Assembly: GCA_963377175.1 (NCBI GenBank)
Contig: CAUJNA010002935.1
Coordinates: 124,001-188,000, forward strand
Source of the DNA: Effrenium voratum
Taxonomy: Eukaryota > Sar > Dinophyceae > Suessiales > Symbiodiniaceae
Reading direction: 5' to 3'
DNA length: 64,000 bases
Below, piece by piece: positions 1 through 12,900 of the stretch (within the stretch, counting starts at the first letter, position 1; every line of letters starts with the position of its first letter). The position numbers and the translations under genes are program-made. The notes beneath the pieces are model-generated. The model did no database searches. It had not been told where the DNA came from and saw only the letters and a program-made list of their open reading frames with translations.

Positions 1-892
1 CACTCAGTGCCAAAGGGCCCTTTCGAGGCGCAAGAGTCACTGGAGTAGCTCACCCTCTTTGCCTGCAGAGGCATCCTTAGTTTGCCCGGGTGTGGCCTCC
101 TAGAATCCAGTTTTGCTTCTAGAGCCTAGCGTTGCGCTCAGTCCGACGCGAGGAGGCCAGACCGCATTTTTCACTTTTGTGCTGAGACTTGGTCCTCCAG
201 TTGAGTTGGTAGTCCCTTTGTTTTCCAGCTGCTTGGAGTGGATAGGCCACGGCTTGTGTTTATCTTAGGGGGCAGAAGATTTGTTGAGCGTTGTGGCGCA
301 TGTGCACTTGAACGTCTCACTGGGCAGTGCGAGGCAGACCGCTATTGCTCATTTCCGGCGCGCAAAGAAAAATCGCCGTGGAGTGCGGACCCTGCTTTTG
401 ATCTGCAGGGTTGCTCCAACCCTCAAAACAATGACCCAACCGCATGTGTAACAAATGCGTAGGTCCTTCTGGTGTCCTCAAATCTCCGGAGCATCTTCTG
501 ATTTGCCAAGCTCCGGAAGACCGCACGAAGTCTTCAGTTTGGCAACTGGCAATTGCCCAGCTGTCATTCCAAAACAGGAAAACTCCAACGGCTCCCGGGT
601 CACGTTTGGTTTCCAGGGCAGATGCAGCGCAGGGCACCGACAAGATGCTCATGGGAATGTCCCCATACTATGTTCCACGTGTTCAAACCGCGCCTTCCCC
701 TATTGGGTTTCAGCCCTGGTGCTTGTTTTGGTGCCAATTCAATATAGCCAATAGTGTTTAGCTTCCCCAGAAGAAATCGAACAAGGATCGGCATTGTGGT
801 ATATTTTGGTAAGCTGAAAATGTTTTTTCTAAAACAGACACCCACATACGGATGTCAGTTTCTGCGCACGGCTCGTGACTGGTGGCCCGCAG
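1..892 (+). other. Intron or upstream sequence of the HisN-like gene
   Basis: No exon encoding the missing HisN N terminus was recognised. The short open frames on both strands overlap one another and look like chance. Confidence 0.5.
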
Positions 893-953
893 GTACCCGA
901 GCCATGGTATTATCGGCGAGGAGTTTGGCAACGTGCGGGCGGAGGCGGAGTTT
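893..953 (+). CDS. HisN-like exon 1 (first visible)
   Basis: Encodes YPSHGIIGEEFGNVRAEAEF after one base of a split codon. The GEEFG block carries a metal-binding glutamate of the family. Acceptor gcccgcag precedes it and a GT donor (gttgga) follows at 954, leaving phase 0. Exons encoding the first 60 or so residues should lie upstream. Confidence 0.85.
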
Positions 954-3900
954 GTTGGAGCCTTAGCGCGCCTTACTGCTTCCCTGCCAATCCCCCAATG
1001 CCAGCCAAGACAGTCCCCCCCCGCCTCCCCAGTCCCCTCCCCCAGTGATAAAGTAGGGGACGATATCGCGGGAGCCATGAATATTAGCAGCTTTGCAGCG
1101 GCTCTCCTGCAAGGTAGTAGTTCACATTTGGGGTGTTTTTTTGTTCAATCAAACTCCGCACTTGGCCGATCGTTCCCTGATTCGGGGGGGGGGGGGGGGA
1201 GCCAGCGTCTTCGGCTTCGCTGAGATTCGTTAGTGAGCGCAGGGCGAGGTTTTCGTTGTGAAGGGGTACAAGGTCGCAGACTTTTGCCCGACCCCTATAA
1301 ACACCACTGTTCCAACTCTGTGCCAACTGGTGGGACGGCCACGAAGCCGGTTCCACAGTCACATCTTCAAGCGAATGATCTCCATCCCAGGAGCTCCAAA
1401 ACGTGAGTTCCGTGGCCTGCCTGAGACAGCACTTGTAGCAAGTAGTTTCCGGCGGTAGAAGAGGTGTCGAAGAGCCGTCCAAGCAGCTGCAACATGCCTG
1501 GAGTTGTTGCTCTAGACTATTTATATGATTGCTGGTGCCATGTAGCTCGGGATTGACGCTGCCATTTGTCGGCCGTTTTATCAACATCCTCAATCGATCA
1601 AATATCAAAGCACCGTTCTTAGAAAACGTGGCGAACCTTAATTACCTGGCACGGGTCAGGATTTTGATTTGCACTCAAGCAAAGAGCTGCCCAGCAAAAA
1701 GACTTGGTGTGAGTTGTGGGCCGAGCCAGTGTGTCACGAGCGCTGAGTACCAGCCAGGCAGACAGTGTTTTTTCTTTTGTTCGATTGATTTGTCCTAGGC
1801 CTGAGCCAGGAGGCGATTCTGAATAGATTTGTTGGAACCAGCAGTTGGCAAACAAGAGGACCCCCCCTCCTCCTACAAAATGCGAGGGAAGTAGCTTTCA
1901 CCAAAAGTGCTGTTGAAGGTCAAACACGTGACCTTTACAGTGGTCGCGTGGGGCCGTGCCAGCACAGGAAGCACGCGTCATAATTATGGAATCCGTGTCT
2001 GTCGTGTTGTTCTTGTCAAACAAGGCAGCGTCCATGTTTGGATGCGATTGTGCCCCTTGCTGGGGAAAGTGATCCACAAGATCCTGGGAGGAGAGGCATT
2101 CGCAGAGCAGCAATCAAAGAGGCTAGGAAGTGCTCTTCAATGAGTCGTGAGCATCTCTGGCACAAGGTGAGACAGTGCCACCCTTTGCCGACTTTAGGCG
2201 TCTTTAGGTTCGCCGCTAAACCTTGTCAATTCCCAAAAGGGTTTCCCACTGAGCTAGCTGGAAAGCTCCCGTGGATCCAAACCAAACCGGTTCGACCAGA
2301 TCTTAGGTCTGGGTGCTGGACCCGATCGATGGCACCAAGTCCTTCATCACAGGCAGGTCATCGGGGGCTTCTCAGGGCCCTGAGTTGTGAAGGGAGGGCT
2401 GAGTGAAGCTTCGGGAAGGCCCCAGATGAAACGAATGGTTCACTCTGTCCCATGCCCTGAGAAACAAGTTGACTTGCCAGCCTTCAGCTCAGATGGCTTC
2501 CCGGTTCGATCAGGGTCCCGTAAGGCTGAGCTCGAATTTTGCAGGTCGTTCCTACCTGTGAGTCAACCAGGCCAAGGTTAATGCCAACCGAGCTCCTCTG
2601 CTGATGGTCCCTTGGTAAATTTTGGGCATCGGTGCGAAATTGGGGGGTGTCTTGGGTTTGGGAAGCTTTTAGTTGTCAAGGAAAATGGAGGGAATCGGAA
2701 CAGTTGAGCTCAATCCCATTTAGAGTATCGATGTTGATGGTCCTTATCAGTTGTGCAGCCTGCAGGAGGTATTGTTGCTCCCTCATCCCCCCCCCATCGG
2801 TTTCCGGTGGTAATATTGTTGGACAGATTCAACGGTCCCAACAACGGTTGTCGTAAGTCCCTATGTGAAGTTGTTTGCCAACGGGTCCCTGGTTCATCCC
2901 CATACCCCTCTGGCCAAATGTGAACTAAGCTGACCTTGCATGCAGAAACCCTGGCTGATGAACAGGGGGTAACCCATCAGGTTCAACGTAAACCCGGGGT
3001 TGACATGAGCTGCATAAATAGAAACAAATGAAATAACATCAACGCAACACACCAGCAAGCAAATCCTTCATCGTTATTGGCAAGTTAGTTTTTTTAGTTG
3101 TCTGGTTCTGATTATTTTTGGTAGGTGTCGGCAAACAACAACCATACCAAGCATTGTGAAGATTCTATTTTTCTAGGGGTACCTCCCCCATTCTTTCCAG
3201 GGATCCTTCTTTCTAGAAAACCTCCTTTGAAACCCAGGTTGAAAACGGACCCGTTTTTTGTTTTTCTTCGGAAAGAACGATGGTTGAAAAGAATGGAAAA
3301 GGAATCACCCCCTTGTTTTTTTGCGAACAGATGGGGCTGCAAACAACAACCATACCAAGGAAAAACCAAGGGTTGTGAAGAGTTGATTTTGCGAATAAAT
3401 GAAAGCAGCCCCCGTTCTGCTTGCCTCGCGTGCCTCGCCTTCGGCCTTCGGAGGGAAGCCGCTCTTCGGCACCTTGATCGCGCTGCTGCGGAAGGGCACG
3501 CCGGTGCTGGGGGTCATCGACCAGCGCCTTCGACATGGCTCGTTTCCCAAATTCGGGCGGGAGGGGGGGGTTCGCGTCCTCTCGAATGGTTTGGCATTCT
3601 ATAGGCCATTGGGCCAGGATCTGACTTTTTTTTGTGTACCCCAGATTTGCGGCGTACTAACCCTGCCATCCGAAATCCCAATTTGCCCAGGTTTCAAGAG
3701 ACCCTTCAGGTATGAGACTCGCTGTTGCGCATCTCAGCCTGGTGCCACACGAAACATAGCCTTTGGACAAGCAATGAGGTAACAACCTCAATTTACATCA
3801 ACAGGGTTTGATTCCCTGTGTTCAACATTGTTCTTGTTAATCACATGCTTGGGTGCTGGTTGCTTTTGTTAGATTAAGGATCCAAGAATGGACGTTGTTT

Positions 3901-6900
3901 CTAAACAGTGGCAGGCCAAGCGGCACTTGTTTGCCCCATGTTCTTTGTCGGGTTTCACAATCTTCGGACCAGCTAAAGATTGTAATGACCTTGTGTGGTG
4001 TGTGTGTGTGTGCGTGTGTGTGTGTGTGTGTGCTTCAGTGTTCAAGGTTGATGACTCCTCTCTCTGTTCAGTAGAAGCATTTTCCCCTTTTCTGTAGGAC
4101 AAATACATCCCCCCAAATACATGGATCCCCGAAGTGTGCGGGTTCATTTGAAGGTAAGATTTTGTTCCCAAAGCCGCCCAAGGCCAACCCGCGCGCAACC
4201 CCGAGTGACAAGGATCAAGTCCCACTGCGCTATGCCTTTAACCCCAAGGCCTTTCCACCTCTGAGAACCATCCTTCAAGGACCAAAAGGATCCAAAAGGA
4301 CCCCTTGGAAAGGCTTTCATGTTTCGCCCCATATGAATTTGCGGCCCCCATTCGGCGATGCGCCCGAACATGTTGGAGCTGCATCCTGGGCCCCAGACCT
4401 CCATGCGGCATGTCAACTGCCTGAAAAAGCTATTCAAAGTTCCAATGTCTTCCCCCTAAGTGGCAGGTTAAAGGGAAGCACCCCTACTTGCTGACTTTGA
4501 TAACCCCAACAAACTGTCAAAATAGTGAGCCCAGATATATGGGGGTAACCAGAGTCGTAACCAGTCTGAGGTGTGTGCTGAAGGAGCGCTGGGTTGGTGC
4601 CAATGGGCAGACAGTGCCCTGGTAAGCCTCAGGCCTTGGGAAATGGTATTTCTAGGAACTCCCTGAGTTCCTGGACTTGATACTTTTTTGGGAAGACCAT
4701 TTTAAACCAGAAGTTTGAATTTCTTGGGGGGTCATCCACTCAGGAAGTGAGAGGTTGTTTAACATTTGTTGTCAGCGAGCGACTTAAATGCATGTGTTTG
4801 CGGCGCGCTCACCAATGCATGAAGGCCCTCAGCTTGGATCCGAATTGCAATCTTCGTTTCGGCTGTGCCTGCATTGGGCACAAGCTCCTTGCAGGTTCCG
4901 GGTTGTTTTCTTCCAAAAGGGGGCTTGTCTCCCCTATGCCTGATGGTAGTGGTTTGTTCCCGTGTTGCAGTGGTGTAGGGTTGTCAAATTCACGGTTGGT
5001 GGTTTCCCTTTTAACCACCGGGCATCGTGAAGACCTTCCTGGACCTTCCAACGTACCTGATGTTTTTGCCTCCCCTGTCAATCGGCTGGTTGTTGGAATT
5101 CGTACTTTTTGTTTCTTGGCTTGTCCTCTTTTTTGAACCTCGAGCAGTTTTTGGAGGCATGCGGGTTGTCAGGTCCTAATATGACCTACTCGAGCAGAAA
5201 TTGTGCAAAAACGCCCGCCACGGCCCACAAAACGAGCGCAAAAACCCGCAAACGAGCGCAAATTTGAAAAGTGCTCATTTGAAAATATAAACCTCGGGCA
5301 CTTTTTCATGGCTCGGGCAGGAATTGACGAATCCAGCACAAACTGGGTGTTCGCGCAGAAGAAAAAGCGAGCGAAAGAAAAGGTATCAATGGAAGGTCCA
5401 GGTTGAATTTTGCCAGCATTTGAGCATTTGAGCCTATGCTTTTGGGCTACCTCAGACCGTCAAACAGCTTGAAATGGCAGCAAAGTGGTGTCCTTGTGCT
5501 CGGCACGCGTGTGGGTTAAGGGCCGGACATGATCCAAACGCCAAACCTTAGCTGGTGGCCTGTGGAGTGCCCCTAAAGCCGGTCGAGTTTTGCTAGTTGC
5601 CAATCTACCAATGGACCAACCTCACTGTTTTGACCCTAGAATGGTAGAAGCGTGCCTGGAATAATATGGGATCTGATTTAGTGATTCTTTGCTGGACCAG
5701 TTTCCTCATGTGGCTCATGGTTCAGGGCGCAAAGCCGCTGGTATGTGCTGAAGTGTTACGATCTGAAGCCAGGCCCTTGCTGCCATAGCTCCCGCATTTC
5801 CCGTCAATCAAGCTGACGAGCCACATGTTTGGTTTGCTATGAAAATCGGCGGAACAGTTTGCCAAACCCACAAGATCCCACAAGTGTTGGAGGTGAGTCA
5901 TGGCATTGCCGCTTTGTTTGAAGCACATCCTGCTTGTCACCAATGGTTCTATTCTGCTTGTTGTTTGAGGCACTCGGCTGTCTGTTCAGCCGCCCCCAGC
6001 AGGCGCGTCACTTTTGATGTCGCACTCTTAGCAATCTCCCACGCCTGCCACGCGGGCAACAACTCGCAGTTTCGCATGCGGTCCACGAAGGCGTTCCTTT
6101 CGCATGTCCCGCGTCACTTTTGATGTCACATTCTTAGATATCCGCCACGCCTGCCACGCGCACGCCGACGGCCTTGTTTGACAACGCGAGAACTGCTTGA
6201 CAAAAGGATGCGCGCATGTGTATGTTTTGGTGGAATCCAAAGGGAATCCCCAATTTGACACCCATTTTGGCGGCCTTTCTTGTACGGGATCTCGCCTGTT
6301 TTTGAGGGAGCGGACACCAACCATTGTGAGGGTCCAAGTCCTTTTTTCTTCGCAGGTAATAGTATTCCCCTGTAATCATCGCTAAAATAATTTCAAAGTA
6401 CCCCACACTTCCTTCATGATTTTGCCCCCTACGCAATGCACAGCGGTTATTGCACAGTGCCACAAGACAAAGAGCAAACGAGCAAACAAGAGGCTTGTGT
6501 GCACCAGCAAAATAATTGAACACATCATTACTGGCGCAATATCTTGGTGGCTCCCAGCCATCCCCTTAGCTTCTTAGCCTTTTGGTGGTATAGTTTCCAT
6601 TTAACCCACTAAAAGTTAAGCTTTTAGCGGGGGATCTCAGGGCAGCCGAGATATGAGGGTCCAAAGAATGACTAACATGTTTTTTGTAGAGCGCCCCCCG
6701 TCCCATCACCCCTTAGCCCGGGTTTGGGCCATTGGGCTCTCAGGTCTTCAATCAGCGCCCGGTGCGCGCCAAAGGCGTGCGGCAGCTGTCAGAGGCCATG
6801 ATGTATGCCACCACGCCCCACATGTTCAGCGCGGATGCCCAAGATGTGGCCTTCGGAGCCGATTGGGTGTTCCGGTGTTCTCTTTTGGGGTGGGTGCAAC

Positions 6901-9900
6901 ATAGAGCCAACAGAGGGGGTGTATTCAAGGGTGCCCCCTTCTTGGGGTTGAGGCCAAAAGGAGAGCCACGATTTGGGGCGGGGCTGGGGCGGGTGACATG
7001 GTGACATGGATGACATGGCGTGTGGAAAGGCAACTTAGGCCGAACTGATTTTCCCCAAAGTTCTTCACCTGACCTCGCAAGGCGGTATTTTGATTGCCTC
7101 GCCCAGTTGTTAAGGTAGAGGTGCTGGACTCCGACTTTTGTTTGTTCAGGGCCTGTAGCCATGTGGCCTTGGGGAGCTTGCGTTTGTGAACCGTCCGGTT
7201 TTGGAAAGCAGGGCTAGCCTTCAACATGGGGTGCCCTACTGGTTAAGTGTTTGTGTGCTTTTCGTGTTTGGGAGTGTTTGGAGAGCAGGGCAAACATGGA
7301 TTGGGTTGCTTTGCCTTGTGGGGTGCCCTTGAAGAAGTATTGGCTCATAGTGAGTTGGGAAGAGGGGGCAGTTCTAGTGGGGGTTCGTTACTCTGGGTGG
7401 AGCATGACCAGCAAATTCAAAGTAAGCCATTTGTCAGCTTGTGAAGCTCCGTAAGACAATTCATTTTGTGTGTGTGAGCCTGTATCATCGACTTTGCTAG
7501 TTCTTGCCGTGCTGGCTTTAAACGCACCGGACTGTGGAACAAAAAGCGCGGCTTGCTCCGAACAATGACCAGGTGACCAAACCGGGCTGGGTAGAGAATT
7601 GTCATTGGTTCCACTTGGTTTTCGTTGGACACCAACTTTCCACGCTGAAAGCGTCGAATTGGAGCAATCCAAAGGCCTTTTGCAGCCAATTCTTCACCAT
7701 CCCATCCTTCGCTCAACATCGGGACCGACGAAAGATGAGTATTGAGAACAAGAAGGCCAGCATACCAAGTAATACAACGGTGAAGTATTAGGTTCAGTTA
7801 AAATTACATTTTACAATTGTGTTTAAAAAACAGTATGTACTACAGATGAGTTATAAGCATACACCACTCCATTCCGCCCTTGGTCCCGCAGACGTGAGCC
7901 CATGAGCCGTTAGGCCCCGGCCTGGAGCAACAACGGTTCCTTGAGCTGCTGCTCCTGGTGAAGCGGCCCTTGTACGGCTGCGACTGCGCCGCCCTCGGTC
8001 TCTGCGTGGGAGGGTGGTGTTTGCAGGTCTTTGCGGGTGGATTCCCACAGGAATAGCGCAACTTGAGCTCACTCCTTCACTTAGTTCCTTTTGAAAGTTG
8101 CACGTTATTTAGGCAGCCTTGCTTGGTTCTTCCTCAAAGTGATCTGGGGCATTCACACGAGCACATTAGACTTTTTGCACTTGACCAGATATCTGTTTTC
8201 CCCCAATTCGAGTGGAAGCGTGGATTGAGACAGGCGTCTACGGTGCATTCTTCGCGTTCGCGGAAGCAAACTAGTATCATGTAGCCACATATCGCTGAAG
8301 ACTAATTGAATCGGCCCGCTCGCTTTCCTTCGGCGTGGTAGCCGCTTTCCCTTGCGCCCCGTTCAGGGCGCAAAGGCGAGAAACCTTACTGTGGATTCCT
8401 TCCATAAGAAGCCACCGGAGAATCGATCCGCTCTGTGCATTCCACACACACCTAAAATGGCTGTGGGTCAAAGCCAATGGTACCATTTTGGGGCTTTCGG
8501 TGCACCACCCATTTCAGAACCTATTTTAGTGGTTGGATTGGGATGTTCACCCCTGGGCCAAATTATTCGACGCCATGCGAGGCTATGCCTATGGCCTTGT
8601 GGCAGCCGGATTTGGCGCGGACTTGGTGGTGGAAGCGGACCTTGGCACCTCGACGAGTTGTCAAGTTGTCCCCCTCCTCGGGTTTGAGCCCCGAAGTTGT
8701 GGGTTTCTTACTCCCTGAAGGAAGTTCATGGACTTTCAACTTTGTGGGAACACAATTTTGGTGGCAAACACACAGTTTGACATCAACTCATGAAGTGAAG
8801 TTAAGATCCATTAACCAAAGGTAGGCAATGGGTGAAAGTAAGTATGGGAACCTTCAGCCCAGTATGTCAGTAGCACCAGGTTGTTTATTCTTTCTTCTTT
8901 TTTGGATGGGGGTCATGTACTTTTTCTACTGGGATCCTTTGGCAACTGGGTGTCATCTTGCCAGGCATTCAGCTTTACTAGTTGGCGTTGAATGGCTGAA
9001 GGCTCCATGTGCGATGCTGTGCGATTCTGCAGCATGACCGGTTTTTTTTTGGAGGGCTTTACCTTCAAGCCACTGTGGAAGTTCGCATTTTGTTGGAGCA
9101 AACTGTCCAGTTCTGGAAATCGGTTGCAGTTTGGTTGAAAACCGACGGACGCCTCAGTGGTTTCAGTTTGGTTCGTCCCATCTACCAGTCGTTTTCCACC
9201 TAGGGCAGTCCATCCGCAGTCTACGAAGTGCCCATAGAGTTCCCGGTGTCAGCTGATGAAACAATTCCAGAGTGAAGCTTTGTGAGAGAAGTGCACCCAT
9301 GATTCTCATGATGCAACAGGCTGCGCAACGCCTGGTCGTGCAGCGTCCCTCATGAAATCATGTAGGGTTCGAAACTCGCAGCCCCCCTCTCACGGAAAGA
9401 TCTGAGCCTGTTACGGCTTCGCCTGTGCCCCTGGGATTTTCGACAACGTAGCCCATAGCAACAAACCTCCGGAAGGTGCCAGGCATGAGTTGCTATGGAT
9501 CTTCACGTTGCCCAGAAGTGCACTGCTTGTTTTTGTTGCTTCCGCTTGTCTTAAGAATGTTAATCAAAAACTCTTATTGGTGTTGAAGTGAATCTATCAC
9601 TGGATGTTTTTCCAGGGAATTCAGCAAATGGAGGTTTGTTGCTTGGGTTCAAAGGGATCCGAGCTCGAAGCTGAGGCTCACAGCAACCCCCCCCCCCCAC
9701 CCCCCCGGCGCCGCGATCCCCCGAAGCTGCCGCAAGCGCCCGGAACAGCTTCCGAGCCATGGACCAGATACTTGGAACCCGATGGAATCCATCGAGCAAA
9801 TGCTCCATGGACCCAGAACCTTGTGGAACCCATCCATCACTCATGGGAACCCTCCGGAGCCCGACCTTTGCTCCAAGCCACTCCGGAGCAAATTGAGCAA

Positions 9901-12900
9901 GACCTCATAGGTTTCCATAAGTTTCCCTGTTCGCTCAGCTCCCCAAGATTCCAAGGTCCCTCTAGAAAAGGTGATCCTCACAGGGTACCAAGGGCCCTTT
10001 GAAGAACGGCTTGCGGAAATTATTGACACTTACACAAGTGCCCAATTTCCTTTGGGTGTGGTTTCAGTGTGGTGTCCCTGCAATCCGCCATTTGGAGAGG
10101 CGTTGTGGCGGATGTCACTTTCCATGTACCCAGCCAGACTGATAATTTGACTCAGAACCAACTGCAAAGCCTTGCACAGGATTGTGGCCAATGCGTTTTC
10201 GCCATGTGATTCCTGCAGCTGTCTTGTCAGGCGTGGTACTTGTTTTTTCATGAGAATCTCTTTCGACATCATTTCACACACACAGAGTTCACACTTGACG
10301 AATCCCGATCCCATCTTAGGGCTTTGAGTTAACTTAAGACACCCCAGCTCCCGCAAGTCTGCGATCATTGTCAATTCACACCGTCACAAGGGAAGCCACC
10401 ATTGTCTATCTTGGACTGTTGAGGCACGGCGTTGACCCCCCTCTCGGCACGCACGGGCCTCCCTTATGCTTTTCACCCTGCGCCATGTGCGGCGGCTGAC
10501 TGCAGGGCCCCTGCGGCCACCCTTGCAATTGTTCGCCCTGGGCGCTCTACTGCTGACACCTGCCAGCATTAGCAAGCTTGGGAGTGAGCTCACCATGAAA
10601 GCTCTGCGCTTTGGGATCCAGTTCTTACTTTCTGTCTTGGAATTATGGTGGGCATTGCAGACTGGCCTGCAGCGTGTCTCTTGTTTTTGATCTACCTTTC
10701 TGATCTTTTCGGGATCTCTCTTGGGGCACAAGCTGAGGCAGTTTTGCTCTCACCGCCGCTTGATCCCTTTTGGTTTGTTCCTTTGGGTTGCTCCCGCTTT
10801 TGGATTCGATCCATGCTTTACCTTATGAATCAGATGGTTATCTTGTTCAGTAGCACCCTTTTTCCCCATTTTTTCCAATGTTCTTCCTCCTTTGGTCGAG
10901 CAAAGGGCAGCTTTCAGTCTCCGCAGCCTGCGGCTGCTGGAAGGAGCGCCAGAAGACTCACTTCGTGTTCACGCAGACAATGTCAGGCCAGGCAGGGTGT
11001 AACCCCAGTTGGTCCATGTTCAGAGTAGGGGGCTAGCGCGGTCAACGTGTAGCACTTGTATATTTATGTTAGGGTTGAACGTCGCACGTGTGATTCTCTT
11101 GCGATCATTACTTCACTGGGTTTTGAAGCACCTCACAGCCCCGTTCTAATTGTTTAAGCCCTTGTAGTTGCCAAGGTCCCGATCTAACAGTCTTCATAGC
11201 CAGGAATTCCCGCTGGCGTTCCCACTTTGGGCTTGAATCTCATCCCTTTTCAGCCATGAAACTGAGACTGTTACTTGATTTGTACCAAGAAGAGGTCAGG
11301 GAAAGAAAGCCCTGCTCATTGCAAGCGATTGATCCATTGCTCATTGCAAGCGATTCATCCATTCTTGCAAGATCCAGCTTCCGCCCACCGACGTTTGCTC
11401 GCTTGCCCAAAGCGACGACCTTTTGAACCCGTAGTTCTTCCAAACCCGGTTCTAGCAGGATAAAATTCAGGGCAAGTGACTCTGGTTTGGCCCATGAGGT
11501 TGGGAGATGAGCATGCCCTCTCTACCACTGCCAGCGTCACAACCACGAGGCTTGTCTGAAGGTATGGAACGGGCCCCCCGTTTTGCAGAAGCACCTGCAG
11601 GGGTTTCCTGGCACTTGTGCATCCCCACGTCCAAAAAGTAAGGTAAGCGGGCCCAACGCTTTTCCTCACACATCTTTCCTTTGCACTATGGGTCTCATGA
11701 ATTGCAGGCCCAAACTCTTTTTCTTTTTGCTCAGGGCATCGAGGAAACTCGCTTTTCCAAAACCGACCTTATGGACCGCCCAGGTTTGATCCACTTTTAG
11801 TGAAACTCCAACTGGGCCCTTTTGTTGGTCTGGATTGGTTGAGGTGACTTGAAGCAACCCAATCCAACTCCCCAAGAAGGAAGCTGAAGGGGAAGTGAGG
11901 AAGACCACCTCCGCGGGCTCATCGGCCACCACGTCGGGCGGCATAGCGCTGCGCTACCTGCCTCACGTCGAGGGGGGCACCTTGGGCCAGCGGGGGCAGA
12001 GTCATAGCCAGGCGCGGGACCCGCGAGATCTTCAGGTTCCAGGCTTTTCGGCCCTCCTAGCAATGGGTATGGGCGGTATGGGTCCAAACTAAGCCACCAG
12101 AAAAACCGCAGGTTTTAGCCCATGTGTCCATTTACAAGGGTTCGATTTTGGGTACCTATTTTTCACCCACACCCGTATGGGAGGCCGCGAGTAGCGTTTC
12201 ATGCACATGTTGATGTTTGTCTGTTTTTCTCGAAAACGGTGCGGGACATTCAAAAAAATAATACCCAACACCTGATAAGCAGCTTGAAAAAAGATAAGGG
12301 ACAACGTCGGAGTCAATACACCACAGACAAGTAATCTTGACGCTGACTCATATGTTTGTTTTTTTCCAGTTGTACTACTTAGTTGTGGGCATGGTGAAGT
12401 GAGGTATGCGGCAGGTGTGAGGTTTTGTCCGTTTTGTGTTCAGGTTGGCCCCGTTGTTCAGGGACACCCGGTCTTAGGCCTGTTTGGCATTTCATGCACA
12501 TCTACCTTCCGAATCACAGGATGCAACCAGGTGAAGCAACCGCGTTGCCAGGTGGGCCAGGATTGGCTGGTGCTGTCGCTGCTGAACTGCCAGAAGCAGG
12601 GCTTCTTTGTGGATTTGGCGGCCAATGATGCCGTGGATCTGTCCAATACCCTCATGCCCGAAAGGGACTTCGAGTGGACTGGTCTGTGCATAGAAGCCAA
12701 CCAGATCCTCAGCCAACTTTCCGTTTGCTCGTGGCTCTCCTTTCTTTTTGAACACTTATTCCTGGTGCACACACGCAATTGTCCGGATTGGTCAGGCAGT
12801 TGGCCATTTTGGGCCATGGATGTCGGGAGCCAAGGATCTACTTGCCACAGCTTCAGCGGCGGCGATGCCGAGTGATCCAGGCGGCGGTGGGCTCGCCGGA

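Noticed and set aside
4620..4627. Strong-looking donor gtaagc after HisN exon 4
   Set aside because: Using it would leave phase 2, which does not join exon 5 in the conserved frame; the GT at 4614 does.
9604..10002. 132-codon Pro-rich frame
   Set aside because: Low-complexity poly-C and repeated atggaacc words; no splice-bounded exon and no phase fit to either neighbouring gene.
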